64,000 nt of DNA from Siphonodentalium dalli (Eukaryota > Mollusca > Scaphopoda > Gadilida > Siphonodentaliidae): the NCBI GenBank assembly GCA_032622095.1, contig CP136067.1:197312052-197376051 (forward strand), in the 5' to 3' direction. Every line of letters begins with the position of its first letter. The stretch's first letter is position 1. Shown one piece after another: positions 53,926 to 64,000 of this stretch. Both the position numbers and the translations under genes were made by a program. The notes beneath the pieces are model-generated. The model was not told the origin of the DNA, did no database searches, and was given only the letters and a program-made list of their open reading frames with translations.

Positions 53926-54686
53926 AAAAACGCCCAAAAATCGCGATTTGTTTTCAATTTATTGACGAAATTATACAATTTTGTGTGCATAGATCAAATT
54001 TTCGGCTGAATACTTTTAAATGTGACATAAAACATCAGATATAAACAAACTAACGCACAAGCGGTCGGAAAAGTTCAAAATGACTGCCAGAATGGCTACC
54101 AGAACGGCCGTCTTTCAAGTCATAATGACCAAGTTGGTTTGTAGAAAAGTGTCCTTTTTTCAGATCGATTCATATCAGAGTGGTCGATTGTTTGTAGCTT
54201 GTGGTGTTATTATTTACTAGTACAGTGCTAGTAATAATTATAGTACTAGTACATGTCTACACTTTCAGTCAACTAAAATCAAATCACATGCATTTACGGC
54301 GATGCAATAGTCAATCAGCCGGACTAAACAGCGTGCATAATTCTACAAAATGAGCCATTCAAGTTCCTCATCCCAGACTTTATACCCATCCCTGATAAAA
54401 GGCACACTTGTTCGTGAATATAGGATGATATTCACAGAATCATTGATCGCGAGTCACTACTTCCATATAATACCGTGCTCGTATTCTTGTGCTGGACGCA
54501 CTATAACTAAGAATTTCATATTGCGTCCTCAACATGCAGAGATATCGAATGTCCCCGAAAACGGACAAAAATATATATTACAGTGAAGCTCATAACTGGA
54601 AATATAAGGTCCCCGAAAATATTATTGCGCTGTGATACAAGTTTATAAAGCCATACACTTCTAGTATCGGCGAGATAAGCGGCGTA
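53926..54686. other. Spacer, nothing recognised
   Basis: An open frame of 78 codons (54350-54586, plus) has no recognisable domain. Confidence 0.4.
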
Positions 54687-54880
54687 TTAAACATGCGCTG
54701 GTGCAGCATTAAAGATCCTATGTCAGTGCCTTCTATAATATATTCGAATGTTCCAAAGGGAGCCTCGCATATATAAGAGCATGTACTGGCTTACAAGGTC
54801 AATGCATATATTGTTTGGTTAATGAATATATATATGCGAGGCTCCTTTGGCAGACTCGCATATACAATAGAATGGATTAA
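54687..54880. mobile_element. Hairpin MITE, family C, inverted copy
   Basis: Starts TTAAACATGCGCTGGTGCAG and ends GGATTAA. It holds degenerate versions of the GCGAGGCTCC palindromes. Confidence 0.6.
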
Positions 54881-55136
54881 AATAGGCATGTTTTTTTAGA
54901 CGTTCATTTATCAGATGCACTCGTCCTGATATGCACATGGCTTAGCTGTTAAAGCGATGTTAACCCTTATAAATATAAACAAACAAACTGGGCACACCGA
55001 TCAAATTGGTAGATAGGTAAAAGACGCTTGTATAGTACATGTATATGTATAATGGTTTCATCTCCGTACACATTTGAATATAGGTAAAACACACAACACA
55101 CATGTATACGCAATCTTCTGTCCGAGAATCACCTGG

Positions 55137-55414
55137 CTACGTACTGGCACTGTTCTGTCGTTTAAACGACCGTTTCCGGGTCTTTAAACTCAATCGTCTG
55201 ATGAGACCGCCGACGTTGGCCCACGACTTCTCTTGAACCCTCGCCCGACAACGGACGCACCTCACTTGTCTGATCACATCGAAGAACACGCAGTCTATCT
55301 CATATTTACTATATCGTGTAGATATCTCATAAAACGATGATCCTATATCGAACGCGTACTCTCTCCCCTCAGACGTCCGCACCTCTCGGTGACTTCGTAA
55401 GTCAGTTTTGTTCC
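55137..55414 (-). CDS. Ras-like GTPase, last exon
   Basis: Starts after TTTCTTTGCAG and completes a split Gly codon before NKTDL. It includes TSEGREYAFDIGSSFYEIST and an Arg/Lys-rich tail, with the stop at 55137-55139. Confidence 0.85.
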
Positions 55415-58400
55415 CTGCAAAGAAATAAATAATATGAATCGTATGTGACACGTAGTGGAGAAAACACACATGCTGTGCCTCAAATTTGCCTTTCTTCTGC
55501 GACATAAGGCTAAGAATAAAGCCGACATGCCAACTTGACAAGATGTGTCGTGGATTGTAAAATATTGTCTGGATTTTCGCCATGACTTCTTCATTTTTGT
55601 TTTCATAAAGCTAAACCAACGAAATTGGTTTAAATGAAATTAATAGACCTAAATCACATGTGAATTCTTCGTAAGTTGTGAAGTAGTTACTTTCTTTTTT
55701 GTCACGATGATTCATTCCCAATTTCGTGTATATTGCAATCTCCACACGGTTGCTAGACGGAAGTCACGTGATAATTTCTCCAAAATCCATACCCGCGATC
55801 TTTGAAAAATCGCTGATGGATATAGAACAAATTATATGACGTCATTCACCTGCGCCTAAGGTATAAACAACCACCTGGTGGTTGCTATGAAAGTTGTTGC
55901 CAGAAATATAATAGACACCTTTCGCATGATGTACTACTACTGATAAGTAATTATGGATAGGGTATTACGTCAATAGAAATTGTGTTCTTTCTATCAGTTG
56001 TCATTTTGAGATATATACCCGTATATAGTTACGCGCGATTACACAGTTTCGGGGATTCAACACAACTCACAAATACATCATATACTAATGCGTTCGAGAA
56101 AATTTTCTGGTCTTCAATGTGGTAGTTGACTCTGAATTTATGTTCTTAAAGGTACTCAATCCGATTCAATGGTCCCCATATCATCCGATTCCAACAACAA
56201 CAACAACAACAATCTTTTTGAAATGCCGCTTCAGCTATCACAATCGAGTAATTGCCCAAAAACAATGCTAACCACTGTCAACTACATGTATATAGTATAA
56301 AATTGCCCAAAACCTGTTACTAATCAACATTTTGTTCAACGAAATTTTGCCAGTTGGTCAAATATCTGACACAAAAAAGCCACTTTATTTTAGAGTTATC
56401 CATCTTCATCCGCAATTTGGTCCGAGACCGCCTTCTCGTCGACTGTTTACTTGGCCACTTAAAATTATCGGTGGTGAAAAATAACATCGATATCTGATCA
56501 CTCTGAGCTGTGATGGGTGGATTCCTCGACTCGAATCAAATATTTTTTACCCCCGAAGCCAAGGAAATAGTAATTTGCGAACGTTAATTCGGATTATGCA
56601 TCTTTAAATTGTAATCGCCAGCATGTGGACTCTATTTCTTAGTGGCAATTAAACCATTCATCGACCTTCATTAACCATTTCTTAAACCCGAGCTTCCTGA
56701 AATTTTGCAACAAAAAAAATCTATGCCAATGCATTCTCTTATATATGAGTCTCCCATAGGGAGAATCGCATATATAAGAGAATACATGGGCCTAAATATA
56801 GTTACTTTGACCTTGTAAACCGGCGCATTCTCTTATATATGCGAGGCTCCCTATGGGAGACTCACACATGTAAGAGAATGCACTGGCACAATATATTTAA
56901 TGCTGCACCAGCGCTGCTCCAGCCATGAAAGGGTCAACACGATAAAAGACGAAAATCTTTGCATGCATCATCGAGTCCACCACTGACCATGATCTGATCA
57001 TAACAACATAACTATGTACGAAATAATCACCCCAAACAGAACCACATCACGTTACTCATGTTACTGCGAGCGGCAAAAAGTTAGAACGCCACGATTAACT
57101 CACAAACATCTATTGAAGGTACTCAATCCGATCAGACGGTCCCCATATCATCAAGATACAACAACAACAACATTTCTTCAAAATACGCTTTAGTTATCAG
57201 AATCGATTTATTGCAACAAAATAATGCTGTCGACTATGGTACAAATTTCCCAAAACTTGTCATTTATCAACATTTTGTTCAACAAAATATGGCCGTATTA
57301 TCACTTAAGTATCACGAAATTTGGACGTATTATCACTTGATTTTAGAGTTATCCATCTTCAACCGCAATTTTGTCATAGACCATCCGTGTTTCCTGGCCA
57401 CATTGAATTGCACATCTCGAGAAATAACAAACTTAAAAAATCGACATCTGATCACTCTGAGCTTTGATGGGTGGGTTCCTCGACTCGAATCAAATATGTT
57501 TTACCCCCGAAGCCAAAGAAATAGTAGTTTAGCGTTAATTCGGATTGGGTCCCTTTAAGTGATTGAGGTGTGTTTGATATTCAAAATCGGGACACAATTG
57601 ACACCTATTTTTCTGGTAAATGCCAGTTATAAATATGAGTTTTTAACGATTACAAAACATCGTTAAATGTGCATTGCGAATTTCCATAGCTCATGTACTA
57701 TCTATCCCACCAGGAAAACATTTATATATGTTTTAAACAGATTTAAAACCAAACCCGCGTTATGTTAGAGACTTAATTTGTGACGTAGGTGACCATGTAA
57801 ACATTTTGTTGAAACGTGACACGTCTATGCATGTCTATGCATGTATATATTTGGTAGTAATTCGTCGGTTATAATTTGGATATGTCTCAGCGTTTAATTT
57901 ATTGCACACCCAATGGCATATATATACAGAAGATTTCAAAACATTCAATAAAAAATTATGTATTGTTCTTGAACAATTCAAACCGATTACGTGAACAACA
58001 TCATTGGCGGCGTCAACCTTAACAGACAATTTCTTCAATAAATTATTAGTTTTTGTCTACAATAAGCAGATGTTTGTTCAATTAAATAAACAATATCGAC
58101 CTAAATGTTAGTATGTTACAAGCTACAATCTTCAGAGTGTGAGCAATAAACATGGAACAACACAGTTTTGTGAATATGTTAAACGTTCTTACATCGCGTC
58201 ACAACAAACTCGTGCAATAACGTTAACCAGATCACACACTTGTGTCGTTTTATCTATGTCATATCAGAACACTTGTCCTTACACACAGCACTATTCATCA
58301 GTGGGATGAAACAGTTGCCAATTTCTCATGATAAACATTAATGGTCGTGGTAGTTGTGTAAATTACTAATTAGAAACCATAATTGGACAGAGATATATTA

Positions 58401-61400
58401 TTGTTTAGGAGGCAATTTTGATTACGTGAATTATATGAAATTGGTGGTAACATCTTAGAATTAAGTCCAGTCTGGAGTAAACTACATACCCACATATAAA
58501 AAATAGTGGACTGACGACCTTTCGTTCAGTTTTCATTTCCCAAACCCGGGATTCCTTGTATTTACCGCCAATCAAAACTTACTTTAAGAAATGTGTGCGC
58601 TAATAAAAATCTATTAACATGTCACGTGCTCTTGGTGTGGAAATTCTGAAGGTGTGGCTAAAGGTTGTTAAAAATAGTATCCATGACGTCATGTTATACC
58701 GGAAGAGAGAAATAATTTGTTCTAAGTCCAAGAAATCCACATAAATAGACATTTTTTATAATTTCAAGCAGATCTGTCTTTAAAATACATTTTATTTTGG
58801 AACCTGGATGCTATTTACCTTTATTGTCGGTAAAAATACCGCCGAACGAAAAGTCATAAACCCTGCAACTATTAATTCCGATTATGAGAATCGGCTTCAC
58901 AGGGGTTGAAGCGGCCATGACGGCACTTGGCACGTGACCATGTTTACACCTGTCAATCACGACTAATTTTATATTTATATTTAGCGCGGTGTGACGTAAT
59001 TTGGGGGAAGCCCGCAACCGTACAGAAATGAAAAGTTGACGGGAGTGCGATAGACTCAGTATCAGTATGAATCCGAGTGTATGTTTACAAAGACTGAATT
59101 AAGTCATGCCCGAATAATATGTTCACGAAGGGGCTCAGGCATCGGTACGCATGGCCAAAAGAAAAACGGATCATTCTAGTGTTGGGCTGACTATAAAAAG
59201 ACTTACCCACTAAGACTACAGGCGTTCCGCGTACATTTCTTGCCTGTTGGACAAACTTCAGCATAGAATCTATGGCTTTCAGGCTGGACCTGTCTATAAC
59301 AGAATATATGAGAATAATCCCATCCAATTCTTGAAGGAATGGTATTGTCGAAGTGTCCATCGTGTCTCCCTGAAACGCATAATATAGAATTGTAATTCAA
59401 GCTGAATAATTGTCGTTAGAACACGCATTATGATTGGCCGAGAGCTGCTAACTTCTGTCAGCGATTCACCAGCATCGCACACACTGATTTGTGAACATAT
59501 TTTGAATAGAGCATGGTGTTCTTAACAACGCGCGTCAAATACGTCACATCGCAGCCAGGTGTCCAGTAATCGAGTTCATTTGATCATCGAAATAAATATA
59601 TCTCACTTCGCAGCATGTCATGACGACAAAAAGTGGCTTTCGTGGTGCAGTGTTTTAATCGTGTTGGTGAGTTGAATTACAATGAAGATAAACGAACCCT
59701 GTTTCGTTAGATACTCGGCGATTCGAGCATGAATCAGTTTGTGAACGAGCCGGTTCGAATACCCGATTATCCAACTCAATAGGGCATTTTATCTCCTGAG
59801 CGATTAAGTGATCATGTTTGATGGAATGGAAGGGCGGACTTCTTTGCTAATAAAATACTAGAATATTACGTCATAATTTGCCATGCACCAATTCCAGATT
59901 AGAGATATTTTCCAATGTCGGTCTTCCTATGAGTATAGTTTTGCCTGGAAAATGTAGAATAATATCATGGCATCGCAATACTACATGTATACACTATACG
60001 GCCTTTTAGTATACGCTCAACAACAGATTATAGAAGAAATCGCTTACAGATAATTATCGTTATCCACCGATAGCAGTGAAGATAAAGAAAATTATACTTT
60101 CATTGTAGCTTTAACGTAACTGAATTTCTTGAATAACTATGCACAGCACGAGTAAACTAAAAAGAAAATCTAATGTTTTTGAGTGGATATCGAAAATTAT
60201 CTCATTCGTGACCGCGACAAATATTTATTTTTCGCTCGTTGGAAGCCACTCGAAAAATAGACATTTGTCTCGGTCACTCACGAGATAATGTTTGGTATCC
60301 ACCAAAAAACACTAGATATCCTCTATATATACATATCACAAGACATTCTCAATTATATAGCTTTAATTTTTTCACTTTGTGTCTATTCTATGAACCGATG
60401 GCCATATTGGATGCCATCTTGAATTCTGGGAAATGTTCAAATGTGAAAACTTCATATCCGTACCTGAAGTTTTAACAGATATTACACAGATTAACAAACA
60501 ACTTAAAACGAGAATTTTCACTTACTCCTTAATCACGCTGGTCATCATATAGTACCCGCGGGCAAATATTGAGTAAACCCCGTTGCGGGCACGAGTGAAG
60601 ACTACAGGTAGGTTTGTTTTGAGGGAAAATTTGTCATTAATTGTTTTTTTTTCGGACACAGGTCCTGATCCACGAGGTGCTTGCCGAACCCATCTTCAGC
60701 CAAATGTCAACAGTTCGACGAATAAAGCTCCATAAAGTGACGAAATGCTCGATAAATTGTGAGATTAATCTTCCATTTTTCAAATTTGTGTGTTTCCAGA
60801 TCCAAGATGAGTGCGTGGTGATACATTTGGACATTTTTGTCAACATTACATTGTTATGGATAGTTTAGGAAACTAAATCTGCAATCACATTAGAATTTGC
60901 TGCATTTAAGTAGGACAATATTGACAATTGCATGTGATCCTCTACGGCGTCGGAGTAAATCTCGAAGCGGGCAAGATTTTGCCCGCATCGAAGTTTAATC
61001 CTGCCCGCATTACGTTTTACTGTATCGATGCACGGTATGTTTGGAAAGATGTCTTTATTCGAGTTACTGGAAAAGGATTTGGGTTTTTTAGTATCAAAAC
61101 ACGTCACGGATAGAGTGTCCCATATAGATTGTTCCACGTTTAAATAAAGATTCTCGAGAAGTGTTTGCAGTGAAAGTTTTTCTGAATGAAATTTAAATTT
61201 ACCCCGAAATTACGAATGCGCTCGACTAAGATTGTGTTGTTCTCGAGAACTGACATCTAATTTTCTCTGAACTCCTGTCAAAGTATAAATAGGCATTCCT
61301 TGTCATGTATGTCTTACATTGGTTGGTACGCCTTCTAAATTAAAAACTTTTAACTGATTAGACTAGCCCTGGGTATGAAAAAACTGTTATTGCCCGATGT

Positions 61401-61585
61401 GCTGTTTACTGACGCCCGCACCGGGGTTTACTGCCCGGTGGGGATTATAGGATGACCAGCGTGTTGATTGGCCTTTTGTTCCTCGATTAATAGGCTTACC
61501 TTCGAACATATATTTACATCGAGTATTGAAAGATAGCATGTTTCGGCATCAACTGTATCCCACTTGCCATACGCTCCGCACACAC
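55137..61585 (-). CDS. Ras-like small GTPase (RERG/RASL type), 5' end missing
   Basis: Three exons, complement(join(55137..55414, 59207..59369, 61500..61585)), read in one frame for about 174 residues to a stop. The Ras order is clear: beta2-beta3 (VDAETCYLSILD), beta4 (ELDGIILIYSVIDRSS), VVLVGNKTDL (guanine-binding NKxD), and FYEIST at the SAK position. The C terminus is basic and ends NSAST with no CAAX box, as in RERG-type proteins. The switch II DxxGQ reads DVNICSK, so the residue that supports GTP hydrolysis is missing. The P-loop exon was not found between 61586 and 64000. Confidence 0.82.
55415..56145. other. Intron of Ras-like gene, nothing recognised
   Basis: No repeat or exon was recognised. 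The MITEs below lie in the same intron. Confidence 0.4.
56146..56607. mobile_element. Family A MITE, complete
   Basis: 462 bp, flanked by TTAA, with ends TTAAAGGTACTCAATCCGAT and GGATTATGCATCTTTAA. It shows the (CAA)n run and the TTTTGTTCAACGAAATTTTG core of the family. Confidence 0.8.
56671..56938. mobile_element. Hairpin MITE, family C, copy next to family A
   Basis: Left end TTAACCATTTCTTAAACCCG with GAGCTTCCTGAAATTTTG. It has two palindromes on ATTCTCTTATATATG-n-CATATATAAGAGAAT and a right end TTAATGCTGCACCAGCGCTG, then CATGAAAGGGTCAAC. It matches 11209-11453 along its length. Confidence 0.75.
57113..57558. mobile_element. Family A MITE, complete
   Basis: 446 bp, with a left end TTGAAGGTACTCAATCCGAT (TTAA changed to TTGA) and a right end GGGTCCCTTTAA. 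An open frame of 115 codons inside has no homolog known to me and is likely chance. Confidence 0.75.
57559..59206. other. Intron of Ras-like gene, nothing recognised
   Basis: No coding, repeat or RNA signal was supported. Confidence 0.4.
59207..59369 (-). CDS. Ras-like GTPase, middle exon
   Basis: Acceptor GCGTTTCAG, donor GTAAGT, 163 bp. It encodes GDTMDTSTIPFLQELDGIIL, then IYSVIDRSSLKAID and TPVVLV, and ends in phase 1. Confidence 0.87.
59370..61499. other. Intron of Ras-like gene, nothing recognised
   Basis: Contains a short inverted repeat GAAGCGGGCAAGA / TTTTGCCCGCATC near 60963-60990. No other feature was seen. Confidence 0.4.
61500..61585 (-). CDS. Ras-like GTPase, switch I-beta3 exon
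   Basis: 86 bp between TTTTCTACAG and GTAAGC. GAYGKWDTVDAETCYLSILD aligns with the Ras stretch ending VDGETCLLDILD. The phases fit the next exon. It is too short for ORF tools. Confidence 0.75.
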
Positions 61586-62386
61586 CTGTAGAAAAGTAAA
61601 TGAGAAATTATTTGTAATATAAAAAAAAAATCTGTCGCCTTCTCTCACTCAAAGTTGTTGATAATTGTGTCAGACTAATTACACAGATTTTTCTATCATC
61701 TTTCTTCTCACATGGTTCGCTTTGGTAAGGATGCATGTTATATGCACGTTTCCGTTTATATTCTGGCACCATGGAGATTTTCTACAACAAAATGTCTGCA
61801 AAACACACCGCGCCAACTTGCCAGCACATGAACGCACCCTTAGTCGTGATGCGGTGTATATTGACACATGGCAAATTTGAGAGTGTCGTAAACACCAAGG
61901 CATGGATCTTGTGGGTTCAAATATGATATACCCGCCATTATCCGGTTCATAAAATAAACCCAGTTGGTGATAACATGATGTACTAGTCTCGGTGTTTCGT
62001 GTCATCACACAATTAAGATGTATCCTCGTGTATATATGGGTACATATTCACTTTATATTTACATACTAAGTGTGATTATCACTAAATCCAGCATTCCGAT
62101 TGGTCGGCGCCCACGTGGCTAGTTGCAATTATTTCGGGTCATAACTGCAGCCTCATAATTACATCGACGCGTCATTGGTTTTGGAAAGACGAACGCGTAA
62201 TGTTTTGGGCGCATTTGGACTCGCGCAGGATTGACTTAATAAATCATCGGGTTTCAATACAAAGAGAAATTGTGTCTGTTAACATTTGCCAAGGGTGCTA
62301 ATGGATATTTTAGGCTGGTTTTGTCACGATACACTTTTAGATTTAAATACATTTACAAAAGTGGCTTTTTCGCTAAATGTATATAA
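61586..62386. other. Stretch upstream of the Ras-like exon
   Basis: A search for a P-loop exon gave only a weak CAGKLAR reading near 61800 (minus), which lacks the Ras context. Nothing was called. Confidence 0.4.
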
Positions 62387-62552
62387 ATATAAGGATTAAC
62401 TGTCATGTGGACTGTTGTTATGGAGATGTAACCGCGAGGTGAGTGGTCATAACTTGTATGTAAAACCATTCGGGTTTTACACAAGTTATGACCACTCACC
62501 TCGCGGTTACATCTCCATAAAAAACAGTCCACATGACAGTTAATCCTTATAT
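62387..62552. repeat. Large hairpin, arms about 80 bp
   Basis: ATATAAGGATTAACTGTCAT to ATAACTTGT is mirrored almost perfectly by ACAAGTTAT to TTAATCCTTATAT, with GTAAAACC/GGTTTTAC at the tip. It is a pure foldback insert with no interior. Bases 62553-62784 show nothing. Confidence 0.85.
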
Positions 62553-62784
62553 CTTTATCCATACCTGGCTCATTATAGAATCAGAATTTTTTAATCTCAA
62601 ATCGCCGGACGTGTCCGGTATAACAGAGTGTAGTTATGAATACACGTCAATATATACAAATAGATGGTAATGCGGTTGAAAGCAATATATATAGTTCAAT
62701 AATCATGTGCACGTTCGGGAAGGGTGGGATATGTGCGTACGTGATGTGATTTAGTTGGGGGTGGGTGCTTCAAGGTTCGCGTGG

Positions 62785-63996
62785 TTATGCCACAGGGGGC
62801 TCCATTAGGCGGAGGGCGTCTCGGATGAACATACTAAGATTGGTGAGGGTTCTTTTATTTGTGCACGTGAAGAGGGCATTGAGTTTGTGGGCATTTGGGC
62901 GCGTGTAGTAGTATGATTTAAGATATTTTCGTCTCAAATCGCATAGTTTTTCACATTTGAGTATGATATGGTATTCATCACCAAGTTCAACGTCGCACAG
63001 CGTGCATTTTCGATCGGAGTAGTCTTTTTTTGCCCACGATCCGGATTCGATCGGTAAGTTATGATTTCTTGTACGAAATTTAATCAGACGCCTTACTACT
63101 GTTTGGTTTTCTAATGAGAGATATATTTCCTTTGAAAAGTCAGTCTTGATGATTCTGTAGAAGGCACATTTATTGGATTTTACTATATCACCATGCCATG
63201 ATTGTACAAATGCGTCTTGTATTCGATCTTTGATGAGTCTATTGAAAGATGGTGGGTTGATAGTTGCTTGGTCTATCCAAATAATGGATAGGCCGAGGTT
63301 ATTTAGGCTTGTTCGTATAAAGTCAATCCAACCATGTCTCCAGTTGTTTGTGCAGTGGTAGCTATACAGTGCATAATAGAGTATAAGTGGGAGTCTATTG
63401 CACTGCATGTTCATAAGTTTATTCCAATATGTTAGACATCGTAGTTGTATCTTTTGGCTAATTGGGCATATACCCGTCTCCCCATAAATAAAACATGTAT
63501 TTGTGGTTTTGCGCAGGTTAAGTGCAAATTTAAGAAACCAGGTTTCTAACTTTTCTAGGCAGGTGGTGTTTTCAAAACCCCATACTTCGGCTCCATATGT
63601 CATTATGGGAGTTATTGCTTTTTCGTAAATTTCAAGAACGCTGTCATAGGAGAGGTTATTTTGTCTGGCTTTACTTATGAGTGCGTACATAGCTTTCTTT
63701 GCATCTTTACATCTCATGTTTCGTTCCCTGCTAAATGATCCGTTTTTACTAAACCACGTGCCCAAGTATTTGAAGCTATCCACGATCTCAATTTCGTTAC
63801 CGTTTATTTTGAATGACATTGATTTTCTTTGTTTTGGTTTTCTACCAAGAACCATGATTTTAGTTTTGGAGGCATTGATGCTTAGCTTCCATGTGTCACA
63901 GTACGATGCGAAGTGATTTAAGGAATTTTGTAAACCGGAATGGGAGTCTGAGATTAGAGCTGTATCATCAGCGTATATTAATAGGAGTAACTTCAT
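62785..63996 (-). CDS. LINE reverse transcriptase, C-terminal part, open to window edge
   Basis: Open for 403 codons and continuing past the right edge (the Met shown is internal). It carries the polymerase YADD box (IYADDTALISDS), KLSINASKTKIMVLG, FKYLGTWFSKNGSF, a MTYGAEVWGFEN block, and a C-terminal CTLCDVELGDEYHIILKC zinc-knuckle-like segment. No internal stop or frameshift was seen, unlike the LINEs at 9 and 28 kb, so this insertion is young or still active. Clade not determined. Confidence 0.9.
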   Translation of the reverse strand: MKLLLLIYADDTALISDSHSGLQNSLNHFASYCDTWKLSINASKTKIMVLGRKPKQRKSMSFKINGNEIEIVDSFKYLGTWFSKNGSFSRERNMRCKDAKKAMYALISKARQNNLSYDSVLEIYEKAITPIMTYGAEVWGFENTTCLEKLETWFLKFALNLRKTTNTCFIYGETGICPISQKIQLRCLTYWNKLMNMQCNRLPLILYYALYSYHCTNNWRHGWIDFIRTSLNNLGLSIIWIDQATINPPSFNRLIKDRIQDAFVQSWHGDIVKSNKCAFYRIIKTDFSKEIYLSLENQTVVRRLIKFRTRNHNLPIESGSWAKKDYSDRKCTLCDVELGDEYHIILKCEKLCDLRRKYLKSYYYTRPNAHKLNALFTCTNKRTLTNLSMFIRDALRLMEPPVA

Positions 63997-64000
63997 ATAT

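Noticed and set aside
53684-54044. Cys/Val-rich open frames
   Set aside because: Produced by the GT-rich minisatellite.
57211-57558. 115-codon open frame
   Set aside because: Entirely inside a family A MITE; equivalent frames are not kept in other copies.
61679-62008. Possible P-loop exon (CAGKLAR) for the Ras-like gene
   Set aside because: Lacks the GxxxxGKS/T spacing and the hydrophobic beta1 strand that precedes it in Ras proteins.

Overview
This window is animal nuclear DNA: AT-rich, gene-poor and full of introns and transposable elements. GT-AG introns, a MyD88 gene, a Ras-like GTPase, non-LTR retrotransposons, a tRNA-derived SINE and TTAA-flanked MITEs all point to an invertebrate metazoan. 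The repeat types would fit a mollusc-like spiralian, but that assignment is only an inference. Nothing bacterial or viral was seen.

Left third (about 0.7-17.4 kb, minus strand): a complete six-exon MYD88 gene, the adaptor that links Toll/IL-1 receptors to NF-kB through a death domain and a TIR domain. All five introns were placed from splice sites and phases, giving a 367-residue model. The introns hold a decayed Ty3/Gypsy integrase, TTAA MITEs, an array of TGACTA palindromes, a TTTGCGATAAATCGCAAA array, a non-LTR retrotransposon 3' fragment and a 2.36-kb element with inverted ends.

Middle (17.4-33.5 kb): no host gene recognised. It holds a double-hairpin MITE, a SINE, an 11-unit satellite of about 160 bp, and a decayed 4-kb non-LTR retrotransposon inserted in a MITE and bounded by 85-bp direct repeats.

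33.5-44.05 kb: a near-perfect 5.26-kb tandem duplication. Each copy carries a second, divergent MyD88-type death-domain first exon (plus strand) with a TATA box touching a perfect NF-kB site and the same splice-donor phase as MYD88 exon 1. Each also carries a Crypton-like tyrosine recombinase pseudogene (minus strand), a TTAA MITE and two hairpin elements. No TIR exon for this second gene was found.

Right third (44-64 kb): mostly repeats, MITEs and foldback elements. On the minus strand, three exons of a Ras-superfamily GTPase of RERG/RASL type lie at 61.6, 59.3 and 55.3 kb. Its P-loop exon was not found. At the right edge is an open, apparently young LINE reverse transcriptase ORF that runs off the window.

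MYD88 and the death-domain exons would act in the same innate immune pathway. The GTPase is unrelated to them.
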